NCBI GenBank assembly: GCA_017745075.1 | Contig: JAGIAD010000001.1 | Coordinates: forward strand, 1 to 64,000 | Direction of reading: 5' to 3' | DNA length: 64,000 nt | Origin: Sphingobacteriaceae bacterium | Lineage (GTDB): Bacteria; Bacteroidota; Bacteroidia; Sphingobacteriales; Sphingobacteriaceae | Part shown: piece by piece, positions 50,036 through 59,444 of the stretch | How positions within the stretch are numbered: the stretch's first letter is position 1 | Layout of the letters: each line of letters begins with the position of its first letter | The notes under the pieces: model-generated | The model's input: only the letters and a program-made list of their open reading frames with translations | The model's database searches: none | Told to the model about the DNA's origin: nothing | Program-made: the position numbers and the translations under genes

Positions 50036-51889
50036 ATGAAGATTGTAATTGCAGAAAAGCCCTCTGTTGGTCGTGAGCTTGCCAAAGTTTTCGGGGCAAC
50101 CACCAGAAAAGATGGATACATTGAAGGTAAGGGATATTCTTTTACCTGGGCGTTTGGGCATTTATTACAATTGGCACCACCGCAGGATTATGGCTTTATC
50201 GGCTGGCGCAAGCAGCATTTACCCATGTTGCCCCAAAAATTTAAACTCGCTGTAAGAAAGATAAAAACAAAGGATGGTTTTGTAGAAGACCCGGCAGTAA
50301 GGAAACAGCTGGACACCATTAAAAAACTTTTCGATGAAGCTACTGAGATTATTGTAGCAACGGATGCGGGGCGTGAGGGTGAATTGATCTTCAGGTATAT
50401 TTACTATTATCTAAAGTGTAAAAAGCCTTTTAAACGCCTTTGGATATCTTCACAAACAGATGAAGCGATAAAGGAAGGCTTCAGGAACCTGAAACCTGGT
50501 ACAGATTACGATACTTTGTTTAATTCGGCACATTGTCGCTCAGAATCAGATTGGCTTGTAGGAATGAACGCTACACAGGCACTAAGTATTTCGGCTGGCA
50601 ATAGAACAGTTCTTTCACTGGGACGGGTACAAACACCTACCCTGGCCATGATCTGTGCCCGTTTCCTGGAGATTAAAAACTTCGTTCCTCAAACCTATTA
50701 TCAGATCAGTATTTTACTTTCAAAAGATGAACAGGTTTTTAAGGCCATATCCATCGCTAATTATAAAGAAAAGGAAGAGGCAGAAAAATTATTCGCGCTC
50801 GTAGAGGATGTGGCTTCCGGTTTCCCTACAGGCGGTAATATTACCGCTGTTGAAGCTAAACCAAGAAAAGAACCTCCACCACTGTTGCATGATTTAAGTA
50901 GTTTACAACAGGAAGCCAATAAGAAAAAAGGATATACTGCCGATCAAACCCTTAATATCCTGCAAAACCTGTATGAGAGTAAACTGGTTTCTTATCCCCG
51001 TACCGGTTCGCGCTATATTGGCGATGATATTTTTGCCGGCGTTCCAGACTTGATTGCAAAATTTACCGATCATACTGATTTCGGGAAACAGGCGCAGTTT
51101 CTGCAAACCGTTGCCTTAAATAAGCGGAGTGTTAATGCTAAAAAAGTGACCGACCACCACGCCATTTTACCTACTGGCGAGCAGGCTTATGGCTTAAGTG
51201 CCGATAAACAGGCGGTTTACGATATGGTTGTAGGCCGCATGATTGAAGCGTTTCACCAGGAATGTTTAAAAGAACTTACTAAAATCACTATACAATCGGG
51301 TGTTACATTTGTGGCCAATGGAACAGTAATCCGCTCTGCAGGCTGGAGAGCTGTCTTTAATGATCCCGAAGATGATAAAAAAGACGAAGATAACGCTGCA
51401 TTACCCAAAATTGCAGTTGGCGAGCAGCTGCCTGTTACAGAAAAATCGCTTCTGGAAAAGCAGACCAAGCCAAAACCTATGTATAACGAGGCATCGTTGT
51501 TAAAAGCACTCGAAACCTGTGGTAAAGAGATTGAAGATGAAGAGCTACGTTATGCCATGAAAGACAGCGGATTAGGCACACCAGCCACACGGGCATCTAT
51601 CATAGAAACCTTAATTACCAGAGAATATATTACAAGGGAAAAGAGAAATCTTGTACCTACCAATAAAGGTCTGGCTGTTTACGAAGTAGTGAAGGATAAA
51701 CGAATAGCACAAGCCGAACTTACCGGACAGTGGGAAAAAAGGCTGGAAGAAATCCGATCGGGATCATCGGTAAAGGATTTTAAATCTGAAATTACCGAAT
51801 ATACCAAAACCATTACCCACGAACTGTTAATTGCAGGCGCAAGTATATCGGGTAAACTTGAAGAAGAAAAGAAACCTGAAAAGGTTTAG
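50036..51889 (+). CDS. topB: DNA topoisomerase III
   Basis: MKIVIAEKPSVGRELAKVFGA...ATDAGREGELIFRYIYYY...LVSYPRTGSRYI. Confidence 0.95.
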   Translation: MKIVIAEKPSVGRELAKVFGATTRKDGYIEGKGYSFTWAFGHLLQLAPPQDYGFIGWRKQHLPMLPQKFKLAVRKIKTKDGFVEDPAVRKQLDTIKKLFDEATEIIVATDAGREGELIFRYIYYYLKCKKPFKRLWISSQTDEAIKEGFRNLKPGTDYDTLFNSAHCRSESDWLVGMNATQALSISAGNRTVLSLGRVQTPTLAMICARFLEIKNFVPQTYYQISILLSKDEQVFKAISIANYKEKEEAEKLFALVEDVASGFPTGGNITAVEAKPRKEPPPLLHDLSSLQQEANKKKGYTADQTLNILQNLYESKLVSYPRTGSRYIGDDIFAGVPDLIAKFTDHTDFGKQAQFLQTVALNKRSVNAKKVTDHHAILPTGEQAYGLSADKQAVYDMVVGRMIEAFHQECLKELTKITIQSGVTFVANGTVIRSAGWRAVFNDPEDDKKDEDNAALPKIAVGEQLPVTEKSLLEKQTKPKPMYNEASLLKALETCGKEIEDEELRYAMKDSGLGTPATRASIIETLITREYITREKRNLVPTNKGLAVYEVVKDKRIAQAELTGQWEKRLEEIRSGSSVKDFKSEITEYTKTITHELLIAGASISGKLEEEKKPEKV

Positions 51890-51982
51890 CAGTAAACACT
51901 TTTAATTTTGCTGCGAAAAATCCAAATTTTCATCGTTTCGCATTAAAATCCGGGATGATTATCTTCTTGCAATACCATTAGT

Positions 51983-53896
51983 TTATAAATCTGTAAACTC
52001 CCAGGCACTGTGGTAGGCATTCAATTGTTCTGTGTAACGGATAAACTCAGCATAAAAATTAGATTTCGACAATGTAGCGCTATCGCCAATAACAACCAAC
52101 TTTTTCCTGGCCCTCGTCATGGCAACGTTCATTCTTCTCGTATCAGATAAAAAGCCTATACTTCCATCGTTATTACTGCGGGTCAGGCTGATATAAACCA
52201 CATCGCGTTCCTGCCCCTGAAAGCTGTCAATAGTATTAACCGCAATTTTATTTCGATAAGGAATTAAAATTTCATTTTCCTGAACCAGGGTATTTAAAAC
52301 CTGAACCTGCTGTTTATATGGAGACACAATGGCAATAGAGGGAAAACTTTCAATTGAGGTTTGATCCGCCAAACCTGAAACCAAATGAGTTAAATGTTTA
52401 ACCAAAAATGCCGCTTCGTCAGGATTGGTTGTACTGGTCCCATCTAATTTTTCATCGTAACTGCAACCCGCTGTATCAATAAACTGAATGGATTGATCGT
52501 CAGCAAACAATAAATGATCTGCAACAGAATGATGGGCTTTTAACTCATTTTTATAAAACACCTGTGATGAATAACCCATAATAGCTGCATTCATCCTGTA
52601 TTGTTCGTTTAACAACACAACTGACTCAGGATGAAGGTTTACTGTTTTTTCTAATAAAGTATTACTTAAACCATTCCTGGCAGCCTCATTTGATTTTATA
52701 GTTGGGGAAAGCTGAAAATGATCTCCCGCCAGGATCACCTTCTGCGCCTTTAAAATCGGTATCCAGCAGGCCGGTTCAAGGGCTTGCCCGGCCTCATCAA
52801 TAACAATGGTATTGTATTTTAAATTTCGAACCGTATAATGGTTTGCCCCTACCAAAGTAGCCGTAATGATCTGCGCCTTACTAAATAGGTTATCCATGAT
52901 ATACTGCTCCGTTTTTTCTACTTCTTTTCCGATTTTATGTGCTTCATCAAACAATGCCTTGCGTTGGTCGCGTTCTGCTTTGCCAAAACTCCGCTTGTAT
53001 TTATGGGCCATACTCTTATATTCACTGGCCTGTTTTTTTAACGCTTTAATGGTTTTCATGTCCGGATGATCGGCCATTTGATGATCGAGCGTAGCCGCAA
53101 GTAATTTTTCAGAAACCCTGGCCGGGTTGCCCACTCGAATTACTTTTAGCCCTTCGGCAGCTAACCTCTCCGTAAGTAAATCAACGGCGGTATTACTTGG
53201 CGCCACAACCAGTATTTTTTGATCATAATGTTTTATAAGCGATTTTATGGCGTGCACCAGCGTTGTGGTTTTTCCTGTTCCGGGAGGGCCATGCACTATA
53301 GCCAAATGATCGGCAGCAATAATTTTATTCACCGCTAGCTGCTGCGAATCATTTAGCGTATTGGGAATAATAAATTTTTCCTCTCCCCTAAATGATGGCT
53401 TTTCTCCTTTTGTTAAAATGCGGATCAGTTTATTTTCTGATTCGTTTTCGGCCAAATGTGTTGCCTGTTGAAGGGCACTTTGCATTTCGTCGTAACTGTT
53501 ATTATCAAAAAGTAAATCTACGCCGAGCTTGCCGTTTCTTGTCCAATCTGGCAATTCATCAATACAGAAGCTGATTTTCATCCTGCTACCACTTTGGTGC
53601 GTTATAATTCCTTCTACACGGTCTTCTTTGGCATCGTGATTAGAAAATAATACCACAGCAGAGCCAAAACGGAACTGATGGGAAAAATCTTGATGGGTAG
53701 TCCTTTCAAGCTCTACAGTTAAATAGTCGCCACGGCCAATTTCCGTATTCCGGATCGCAATAGGATACCATGTTAAACCCAAAGCCCTCCTATCTGCCGC
53801 TGAAGTATTTTCCGTAAGTTTTAAATAGGATTGTAAATCTTCTTCACGCTCGGTGTTGAGCAGGTCCTGAAGTTTTTTAAAATATTCTTTCGACAA
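51983..53896 (-). CDS. SF1 superfamily DNA/RNA helicase (Upf1/IGHMBP2-like, AAA_11/AAA_12)
   Basis: AIVHGPPGTGKTTTLVHAIKSLI; VIDEAGQALEPACWIPI; ILAGDHFQLSPTI; NTIDSFQGQERDVVYISLTRSN; MNVAMTRARKKLVVIGDS. Confidence 0.93.
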   Translation of the reverse strand: MSKEYFKKLQDLLNTEREEDLQSYLKLTENTSAADRRALGLTWYPIAIRNTEIGRGDYLTVELERTTHQDFSHQFRFGSAVVLFSNHDAKEDRVEGIITHQSGSRMKISFCIDELPDWTRNGKLGVDLLFDNNSYDEMQSALQQATHLAENESENKLIRILTKGEKPSFRGEEKFIIPNTLNDSQQLAVNKIIAADHLAIVHGPPGTGKTTTLVHAIKSLIKHYDQKILVVAPSNTAVDLLTERLAAEGLKVIRVGNPARVSEKLLAATLDHQMADHPDMKTIKALKKQASEYKSMAHKYKRSFGKAERDQRKALFDEAHKIGKEVEKTEQYIMDNLFSKAQIITATLVGANHYTVRNLKYNTIVIDEAGQALEPACWIPILKAQKVILAGDHFQLSPTIKSNEAARNGLSNTLLEKTVNLHPESVVLLNEQYRMNAAIMGYSSQVFYKNELKAHHSVADHLLFADDQSIQFIDTAGCSYDEKLDGTSTTNPDEAAFLVKHLTHLVSGLADQTSIESFPSIAIVSPYKQQVQVLNTLVQENEILIPYRNKIAVNTIDSFQGQERDVVYISLTRSNNDGSIGFLSDTRRMNVAMTRARKKLVVIGDSATLSKSNFYAEFIRYTEQLNAYHSAWEFTDL

Positions 53897-53977
53897 GGAT
53901 GAATGAGATTAATTGGTAACTGCTTAAATTGGTTAAAGGAAATCAAGCGTTATGCGCCAGGCACCATACAAATAGCG

Positions 53978-54361
53978 CTATAAAACCAGCTCCTGGTGCA
54001 ATCTTAACAAAGTTTCTTCAGGATCATCGCAAAAACCAGGATGCACTTTTGAACATTGTACCACTGTACTCCTGGTTGCGGTAAGCCACCTGAAACGCGA
54101 AGCCTGGTCGTATTGCCCGATTGGCCCTGAGCCTTTTGCAGCAACACTGATCCGTTCGAATGCAGTAAGATTTTCTTTCAGCTCCGAAATATCAATTTCA
54201 GTAGAAAAAGCTTTAATCCTATTTTCATCCAAAACAAAAATACTTTTTAAAAACTTCTGCTTAGCACAAAATAAAATGATCCCCACATTGATAAATTCTT
54301 CGCGTTCTACCCTGGGCATTACGCGGATTACAGCATACTCAAATAAGAACTTCCCTTGCAT
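53978..54361 (-). CDS. DUF3037 domain protein
   Basis: FEYAVIRVMPRVEREEFINVGIILFCAKQKFL...RFRWLTATRSTVVQCSKVHPGFCDDP; 23 bp overlap with HipA-like gene. Confidence 0.88.
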   Translation of the reverse strand: MQGKFLFEYAVIRVMPRVEREEFINVGIILFCAKQKFLKSIFVLDENRIKAFSTEIDISELKENLTAFERISVAAKGSGPIGQYDQASRFRWLTATRSTVVQCSKVHPGFCDDPEETLLRLHQELVL

Positions 54362-55130
54362 GCTGTGCTTCTTTTAAAAATATGTCTGAATGTGATAACC
54401 TTTCGGAAAGGAAATAAATATAAGCCTTACGGTGATCTTCTTTGGTTTCGAAGATTGTTTCACTTTCCAACCAATCATCTGGAATTAAATTGATTACCGC
54501 CGCAATTTTTTCGGGTGTGAGCATTTTAGAAAATTCATCATGAACGCTTTCAAGCTCAGTGGCCCAAGGCAATAGTACATGGTCTTTTACCAGAAAGAAA
54601 GGTTTAACGGCCTGTTCCTGCCAGTTTTGCCAGGAATGATGAAAGTACAGAGAAGCTCCGTGATCAATTAACCAGAGTTCTTTGTGCCAGATCAACATGT
54701 TGGTATTGCGGCAGGTACGGTCCATATTGGTTAAAAAGCAATCTAACCACACAATCTGTGAGGCCAGCTTGGCATCAATCCTGGTTACTGTCGGATCGAA
54801 GGTTATCGCACCGGAAAGGTAATGTAATGCTAAATTTAAGCCAACGCTTGATTTTAACAAATCCTGGATTTCTTCATCAGGTTCAGTTCTTCCGAAAGCC
54901 TCATCGAGATTGGCAAAAACCAGTTCTGGTACACGCAAGCCTAGTATCCGCGCAATTTCACCGCCAATCAGTTCAGCAATCAGCGCCCTGGGGCCCTGGC
55001 CGGCTCCCCTAAATTTAAGAACATAAAGAAAATTATCATCAGCCTCTGCAATAGCGGGCATTGATCCCCCTTCGCGCAAAGGCGTAACGTATCGGGTAAC
55101 ATTTACTGTTCTGAGTTGTAAATCGTTCAT
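54339..55130 (-). CDS. HipA-like kinase family protein
   Basis: FLYVLKFRGAGQGPRALIAELIGGEIARILGLRVPEL; WLDCFLTNMDRTCRNTNMLIWHKELWLIDHGASLYFHH. Confidence 0.88.
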   Translation of the reverse strand: MNDLQLRTVNVTRYVTPLREGGSMPAIAEADDNFLYVLKFRGAGQGPRALIAELIGGEIARILGLRVPELVFANLDEAFGRTEPDEEIQDLLKSSVGLNLALHYLSGAITFDPTVTRIDAKLASQIVWLDCFLTNMDRTCRNTNMLIWHKELWLIDHGASLYFHHSWQNWQEQAVKPFFLVKDHVLLPWATELESVHDEFSKMLTPEKIAAVINLIPDDWLESETIFETKEDHRKAYIYFLSERLSHSDIFLKEAQHAREVLI

Positions 55131-55264
55131 ATCTGCAGAATAGAATGAGCCATTTATTATCAGGGCATAATTCTAAATTGACCGCAAATTTACTAGAATT
55201 CCGGCAATAAATCAGTCAGACTTTAGTCCTAATGCTTAAAACAATAATGATCAATACCTCGCAA

Positions 55265-55453
55265 TTAGTCGTGCCCTAAATAAGCATTTCCGGCAGGAGT
55301 CATGGCGGCCGACCATTGTACCGATTCGCGGTTGATCTTAATCAGGCCCATGCTTTCCAGTTCTTCATACTCGTCTTCCATACCGCCCAAAACTGATGAA
55401 CTAACCTGTTGGTTGATGACTTCCAATAGTGATATAATTTCTGATCTTTCCAT
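55265..55453 (-). CDS. small hypothetical protein
   Basis: ATG at 55453 (MERSEIISLLEVINQQVSSSVLGGMEDEYEELESMGLIKINRESVQW). Confidence 0.55.
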   Translation of the reverse strand: MERSEIISLLEVINQQVSSSVLGGMEDEYEELESMGLIKINRESVQWSAAMTPAGNAYLGHD

Positions 55454-55562
55454 AACAATATCAATTAGATAATGAACTAACATAAATATACTCAAAATGT
55501 TTCTTGCTTAATTAAACATTTTCAGTGCTTTAAGGTTGTATTTATACCCTGTTCTGATTGTT

Positions 55563-55943
55563 ATGGAAGCTCACATTTATTATTTATTTATAATGGCCCT
55601 GCCTGTTGCCTGTATTGCCTGGACGGTTACCAAGGAAGAAGTTTTTAAAGAAGTACGTGAATTTTGTATAGCGCGTTCGAAACACGGCAACAAACTCATT
55701 AAACGGAAATTTTTCTATGTTTTTACCTGCGAATATTGTTTTAGCCATTACGTTACCGCTATTTTATTGCTGATTACCAGGTTTACCTTAATTTATCCGG
55801 ATTGGCGTGGTTATTTTATTGCCTTTTTTTCCATTGTTTGGATTGCAAATGTTTACATGAGCTTATACAATATCATCAGAATTGACCTAAAAAAAGAAAA
55901 AATAAAGGCAGCAAAAGAAGAATCGGAGCTTAAAAACGATTAA
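55563..55943 (+). CDS. hypothetical membrane protein
   Basis: MEAHIYYLFIMALPVACIAWTVTKEEVFKEVREFC...FTCEYCFSHYVTAILLLITRF. Confidence 0.65.
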   Translation: MEAHIYYLFIMALPVACIAWTVTKEEVFKEVREFCIARSKHGNKLIKRKFFYVFTCEYCFSHYVTAILLLITRFTLIYPDWRGYFIAFFSIVWIANVYMSLYNIIRIDLKKEKIKAAKEESELKND

Positions 55944-55986
55944 ACCTTTTTGTAATGCCACTGCTTTAATTGATAAATTACAGGTT

Positions 55987-56190
55987 ATGCCATCGTCAGT
56001 AATTAAGTATTTTAGTTATGATAAAGATACCAGTACATTGAAAATCATATTCACTACCGGTATGATTTACCTCTATAAAAGTGTCCCAGAAAAAGTGTAT
56101 AAACTGTTAAAGGCTTCAGGATCAAAAGGTCGGTATTTTAACGCTTATATAAGAGACAAATTTAAATTTCAGAAACTGGATGAAGAATGA
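55987..56190 (+). CDS. KTSC domain protein
   Basis: SSVIKYFSYDKDTSTLKIIFTTGMIYLYKSVPEKVYKLLKASGSKGRYFNAYIRDKFKF. Confidence 0.88.
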   Translation: MPSSVIKYFSYDKDTSTLKIIFTTGMIYLYKSVPEKVYKLLKASGSKGRYFNAYIRDKFKFQKLDEE

Positions 56191-56443
56191 TATGATAATG
56201 GTGCTGACAGGATCGAAAAAAGAAATTGAGATAAAATATAACTTAAGAAAAAAAAATTATTTTTCGCTTATCTCAACCCACATCCATAAACCCTTATATA
56301 TTAACATCTTAATCACGGACCAACATGAACCCTATGCAATAAACTATAATATTAAAGTAAAAGAAATGCCAAACGATTAGGAATTTCACAAACTAGTCTT
56401 ATATTTGTCCCCGAGAGCGTTAATTTAGATACGGGTATATGGC

Positions 56444-56986
56444 TTAGGCTGTATGCCCGTTTTTTATTCCTGCAATTGATGGATGTGCTACAACTTTATC
56501 AAAACAGATCCTTAACCATGGCGTATAAATATTAGGATTAACAGCCATATCATGTGCCAGTTCCTCCAAATCCACATATTTAAATGCTTCTACTTCATCA
56601 TGGTTTATAACTGGTAATTCATCACTCATACCAAAAAAAACATGGTCTACCTCATGTTCCGTTAAGCCATCTTCAAACACGGCCTTATAGGTAAATTTAA
56701 ACAGGAAATCCAATTCGCACTTCATACCCATTTCTTCCTGCAGTCTCCTTTTTGCAGCGAAGATATTACTTTCCCCGGCACGGGGATGACTGCAGCAGCT
56801 ATTGGTCCACAAGCCCGCTGAATGATATTTGCTCAACGCCCTTTGTTGCAGTAACAGTTCGCATTTAGAGTTAAAAATAAAAACAGAAAACGCACGGTGC
56901 AATACACCTTTCTGATGTGCTTCCATTTTGCCCATCTGCCCTTTAGGCACATCCTCCTCATCAACCAAAATAACCTGTTCTTCCAT
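56444..56986 (-). CDS. idi: isopentenyl-diphosphate delta-isomerase type 1
   Basis: VILVDEEDVPKGQMGKMEAHQKGVLHRAFSVFIFN...LWTNSCCSHPRAGE...EHEVDHVFFG. Confidence 0.96.
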   Translation of the reverse strand: MEEQVILVDEEDVPKGQMGKMEAHQKGVLHRAFSVFIFNSKCELLLQQRALSKYHSAGLWTNSCCSHPRAGESNIFAAKRRLQEEMGMKCELDFLFKFTYKAVFEDGLTEHEVDHVFFGMSDELPVINHDEVEAFKYVDLEELAHDMAVNPNIYTPWLRICFDKVVAHPSIAGIKNGHTA

Positions 56987-57823
56987 TTAAATTACATTTA
57001 ACCTGTTGCGGATAATGGAATCGAACATCAAACCAACTTTACGCGTGTTCGAAATCCTTATCCGTTCGGTCATGATTTTTTCAGCACTTAAGCGCTTTAT
57101 CTTCGTGAATAATTTTTTATAATAGATATAAGACAAATATACACCATTCCTGGAAGCTGCGGGCAACAGTTTAATACCCTTTAGTGCGATGGCAAATTCT
57201 GTTTCAATTTCTTTTTCGATTTCTTTTTTTTGATGATCGCAAAATAAGGCCAGATTAACGCTGGGAAAGTAATTTCGCCCCAGTGTTTGATGATCGGCCT
57301 TTACATCTCTCAAAAAATTAACCTTCTGAAATGCAGAACCCAATTTCATGGCATAAGGTTTCAGCTGCTCATAATCTGCAGTGCTGCCATGGGTAAAAAC
57401 TTTTAAGCACATCAGCCCCACTACCTCTGCAGAACCTAAAATGTATTCGTTATAAAGTTCGGAGGTATATTTTTGTTCTGAAAGGTCCATTTCCATGCTC
57501 TTAAGAAAAAGGACAATCAGCTCCCTGTCTATCTGGTATTGACTTACAACCTTTTGAAACGAATTGATCACGGGATTTAAACTAATCCCCAGGTCAATGG
57601 CTTCAAAGGTATCCTGCTTAAATTTATCCAATAAAAATTTCTTGTTATAACCATGGAAGCTGTCTACAATTTCATCAGCTAAACGAACAAACCCATAAAT
57701 AGCATGTATAGGCTGGCGTAGTTCCTTACCCAGAAAATAAATACCATAAGAAAAACTGGTACTGTATAACTTAGTTGTAAGCCGGCTACAATCGGCAGAT
57801 AGTTGATCAAAAATTTCTTTCAT
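56987..57823 (-). CDS. phytoene/squalene synthase family protein
   Basis: STSFSYGIYFLGKELRQPIHAIYGFVRLADEIVDSF; GSAFQKVNFLRDVKADHQTLGRNYFP; likely start MKEIFDQLSADC at 57823. Confidence 0.93.
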   Translation of the reverse strand: MKEIFDQLSADCSRLTTKLYSTSFSYGIYFLGKELRQPIHAIYGFVRLADEIVDSFHGYNKKFLLDKFKQDTFEAIDLGISLNPVINSFQKVVSQYQIDRELIVLFLKSMEMDLSEQKYTSELYNEYILGSAEVVGLMCLKVFTHGSTADYEQLKPYAMKLGSAFQKVNFLRDVKADHQTLGRNYFPSVNLALFCDHQKKEIEKEIETEFAIALKGIKLLPAASRNGVYLSYIYYKKLFTKIKRLSAEKIMTERIRISNTRKVGLMFDSIIRNRLNVI

Positions 57824-58712
57824 GTAAAACAGGGTATTGTATTGTTTTTTCAAATTCGCCAAGTGTTTTAAACCAGTTGATGTGATCGATACGGTTGAGC
57901 TTACCTATAACTTCACTGTTTCCGGCAAGGTGGATTTTAGTAGATGAGCATATTTCAGACAATTGATCTATGATTTTTTGCGCTGTAGACGCTAGCCTTG
58001 ATTTAATCATAAAAAATAAAACATGGCTTACTTTTACAGTGGATAATACCCGCTTAATTGAATCCAGCGGAACTTTACTGCCTAAAAAAATAACCTGGTG
58101 ATGGTGCATCCTCAACATGTAACTGGCAAAAAGCAGCCCAATATCGTGATCCTCATCTTCTGGTAGAAAAAGAAGCCATTTTTCTCCGGAATGTCCTGTC
58201 AGCTGTAGATTATTAATATGCGTAAATATTTTTTGCCGGATAATATTACATAAGAAATGCTCATGTGCCGGGCAAATATCGTCTTTTCGCCACATTAAAC
58301 CCAAACGGACCAATAATGGGTATATAATTTTCCGGTAGCAGTCAGAAAGCCCCAACTTATAAATGCCCTGATCAATTAAATCATTAAATGAACACTCATC
58401 GAACGCTAAACCATAACTGATAAGTTGTGAAATATAATAATCGGCTTGCTCATCATCAGATGAATAAGAAAACTGCTGATCGAAAAGTTTATCAATCCCT
58501 TCATCAGAAAGGCTGCAGATTTTAGAAATTTTAAAGCCGCTTTTAGTTAAACTTACAATATTTAACAGTTTTCTGAGCTGCCTATCATCGTACAAACGTG
58601 TATTGCCCTGAGATCGCATCGGACTCAAAGCCTTATACCGCTGTTCCCAAATCCTGATGGTATGAGAATGAATGCCCGAAAGCTGTTCAAGATCTGAAAT
58701 AGAGTAAGTCAT
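57807..58712 (-). CDS. MerR-type regulator with B12-binding domain (CarH/LitR-like)
   Basis: YSISDLEQLSGIHSHTIRIWEQRYKALSPMRSQGNTRLYDD; MWRKDDICPAHEHFLC (Wx9EH); LPEDEDHDIGLLFASYMLRMHHHQVIFLGSKVP (ExHxxG). Confidence 0.9.
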   Translation of the reverse strand: MTYSISDLEQLSGIHSHTIRIWEQRYKALSPMRSQGNTRLYDDRQLRKLLNIVSLTKSGFKISKICSLSDEGIDKLFDQQFSYSSDDEQADYYISQLISYGLAFDECSFNDLIDQGIYKLGLSDCYRKIIYPLLVRLGLMWRKDDICPAHEHFLCNIIRQKIFTHINNLQLTGHSGEKWLLFLPEDEDHDIGLLFASYMLRMHHHQVIFLGSKVPLDSIKRVLSTVKVSHVLFFMIKSRLASTAQKIIDQLSEICSSTKIHLAGNSEVIGKLNRIDHINWFKTLGEFEKTIQYPVLHERNF

Positions 58713-58714
58713 TT

Positions 58715-58750
58715 TTTTGTTTAAATATATTTAATAAAATTTAAACAAAA
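58715..58750. promoter_or_regulatory. inverted repeat with 10-bp-phased TTTAA iterations upstream of the CarH-like gene; candidate operator
   Basis: TTTTGTTTAAAT (58715-58726)/ATTTAAACAAAA (58739-58750); TTTAA at 58720, 58730, 58740. Confidence 0.55.
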
Positions 58751-58886
58751 TGAAGAAGAAAAAGTTTTTTATTAAATCAGAAATTTGACTTCCGATAATT
58801 GCTGTAGCAGTAACCATTTGAGTTCATAGTTGATAAAAACCTCATATAGCAGAAATGCAGCTACTGATAATGAATGATAAACAGAT

Positions 58887-59162
58887 CTAAAATATTTTTT
58901 CGGTAAGCAGTACCCCTCTTTCCCCATTGCCGGTTTCTATGGTATGTACATGTTTATACGAATGACTAAAAAAATCGTAACCATGTTCCCTTTCTTTAAT
59001 AGAAACCGAACTTAAGGGGTAATTTAAATTGGTTTGCATACACTGCAAACTGCCGTTTGCCAGTAAAAGAAAGTCACAGTCGTAACCTTGCTCCTGCAGT
59101 TCAATAACCTTTTTGGTAATAGATACGTTCAATCTGTTGGTAGTGCGGATTCTATTTTTCAT
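58887..59162 (-). CDS. hypothetical protein
   Basis: 91 aa ORF with ATG; YDFFSHSYKHVHTIETGNGERGVLLTEKIF. Confidence 0.6.
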   Translation of the reverse strand: MKNRIRTTNRLNVSITKKVIELQEQGYDCDFLLLANGSLQCMQTNLNYPLSSVSIKEREHGYDFFSHSYKHVHTIETGNGERGVLLTEKIF

Positions 59163-59444
59163 GGGATATTGTTTTAGATCATTAAGGATGATTATTTGAT
59201 TATTAAATGTATTGATAAATAATCACTATTCAAAGCACAATAAACTGTAATACAATTAATTATGTTGTTTTATTATTACAACTAATAATTTTGACATTTA
59301 TTTTGGCAGACCCCATCTCTTCCATAAAAAAACATATGCGTATCATATTTACTACAAAAAACGCCCAAACATCATTACAGACCTAAAATAATTTCTTTAT
59401 TTAAAAAGCATGCTATAATTTCGCTTAACCTAAAACACATCCTA

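Noticed and set aside
54758-55012. ORF antisense to HipA-like gene
   Set aside because: Shadow ORF opposite conserved kinase motifs.
53978-55130. Split HipA gene (frameshift pseudogene)
   Set aside because: The second ORF matches DUF3037, not a HipA C-terminal lobe, and both frames look intact with a normal coupling overlap.
56180-56380. 66-aa ORF overlapping the KTSC gene end
   Set aside because: Low-complexity K/I/N-rich translation and no recognizable family; possible but unsupported.
56987-57823. Firm crtB assignment
   Set aside because: Phytoene and squalene synthases share the DxxxD motifs seen; carotenoid context favours crtB, but product specificity cannot be read from sequence alone.
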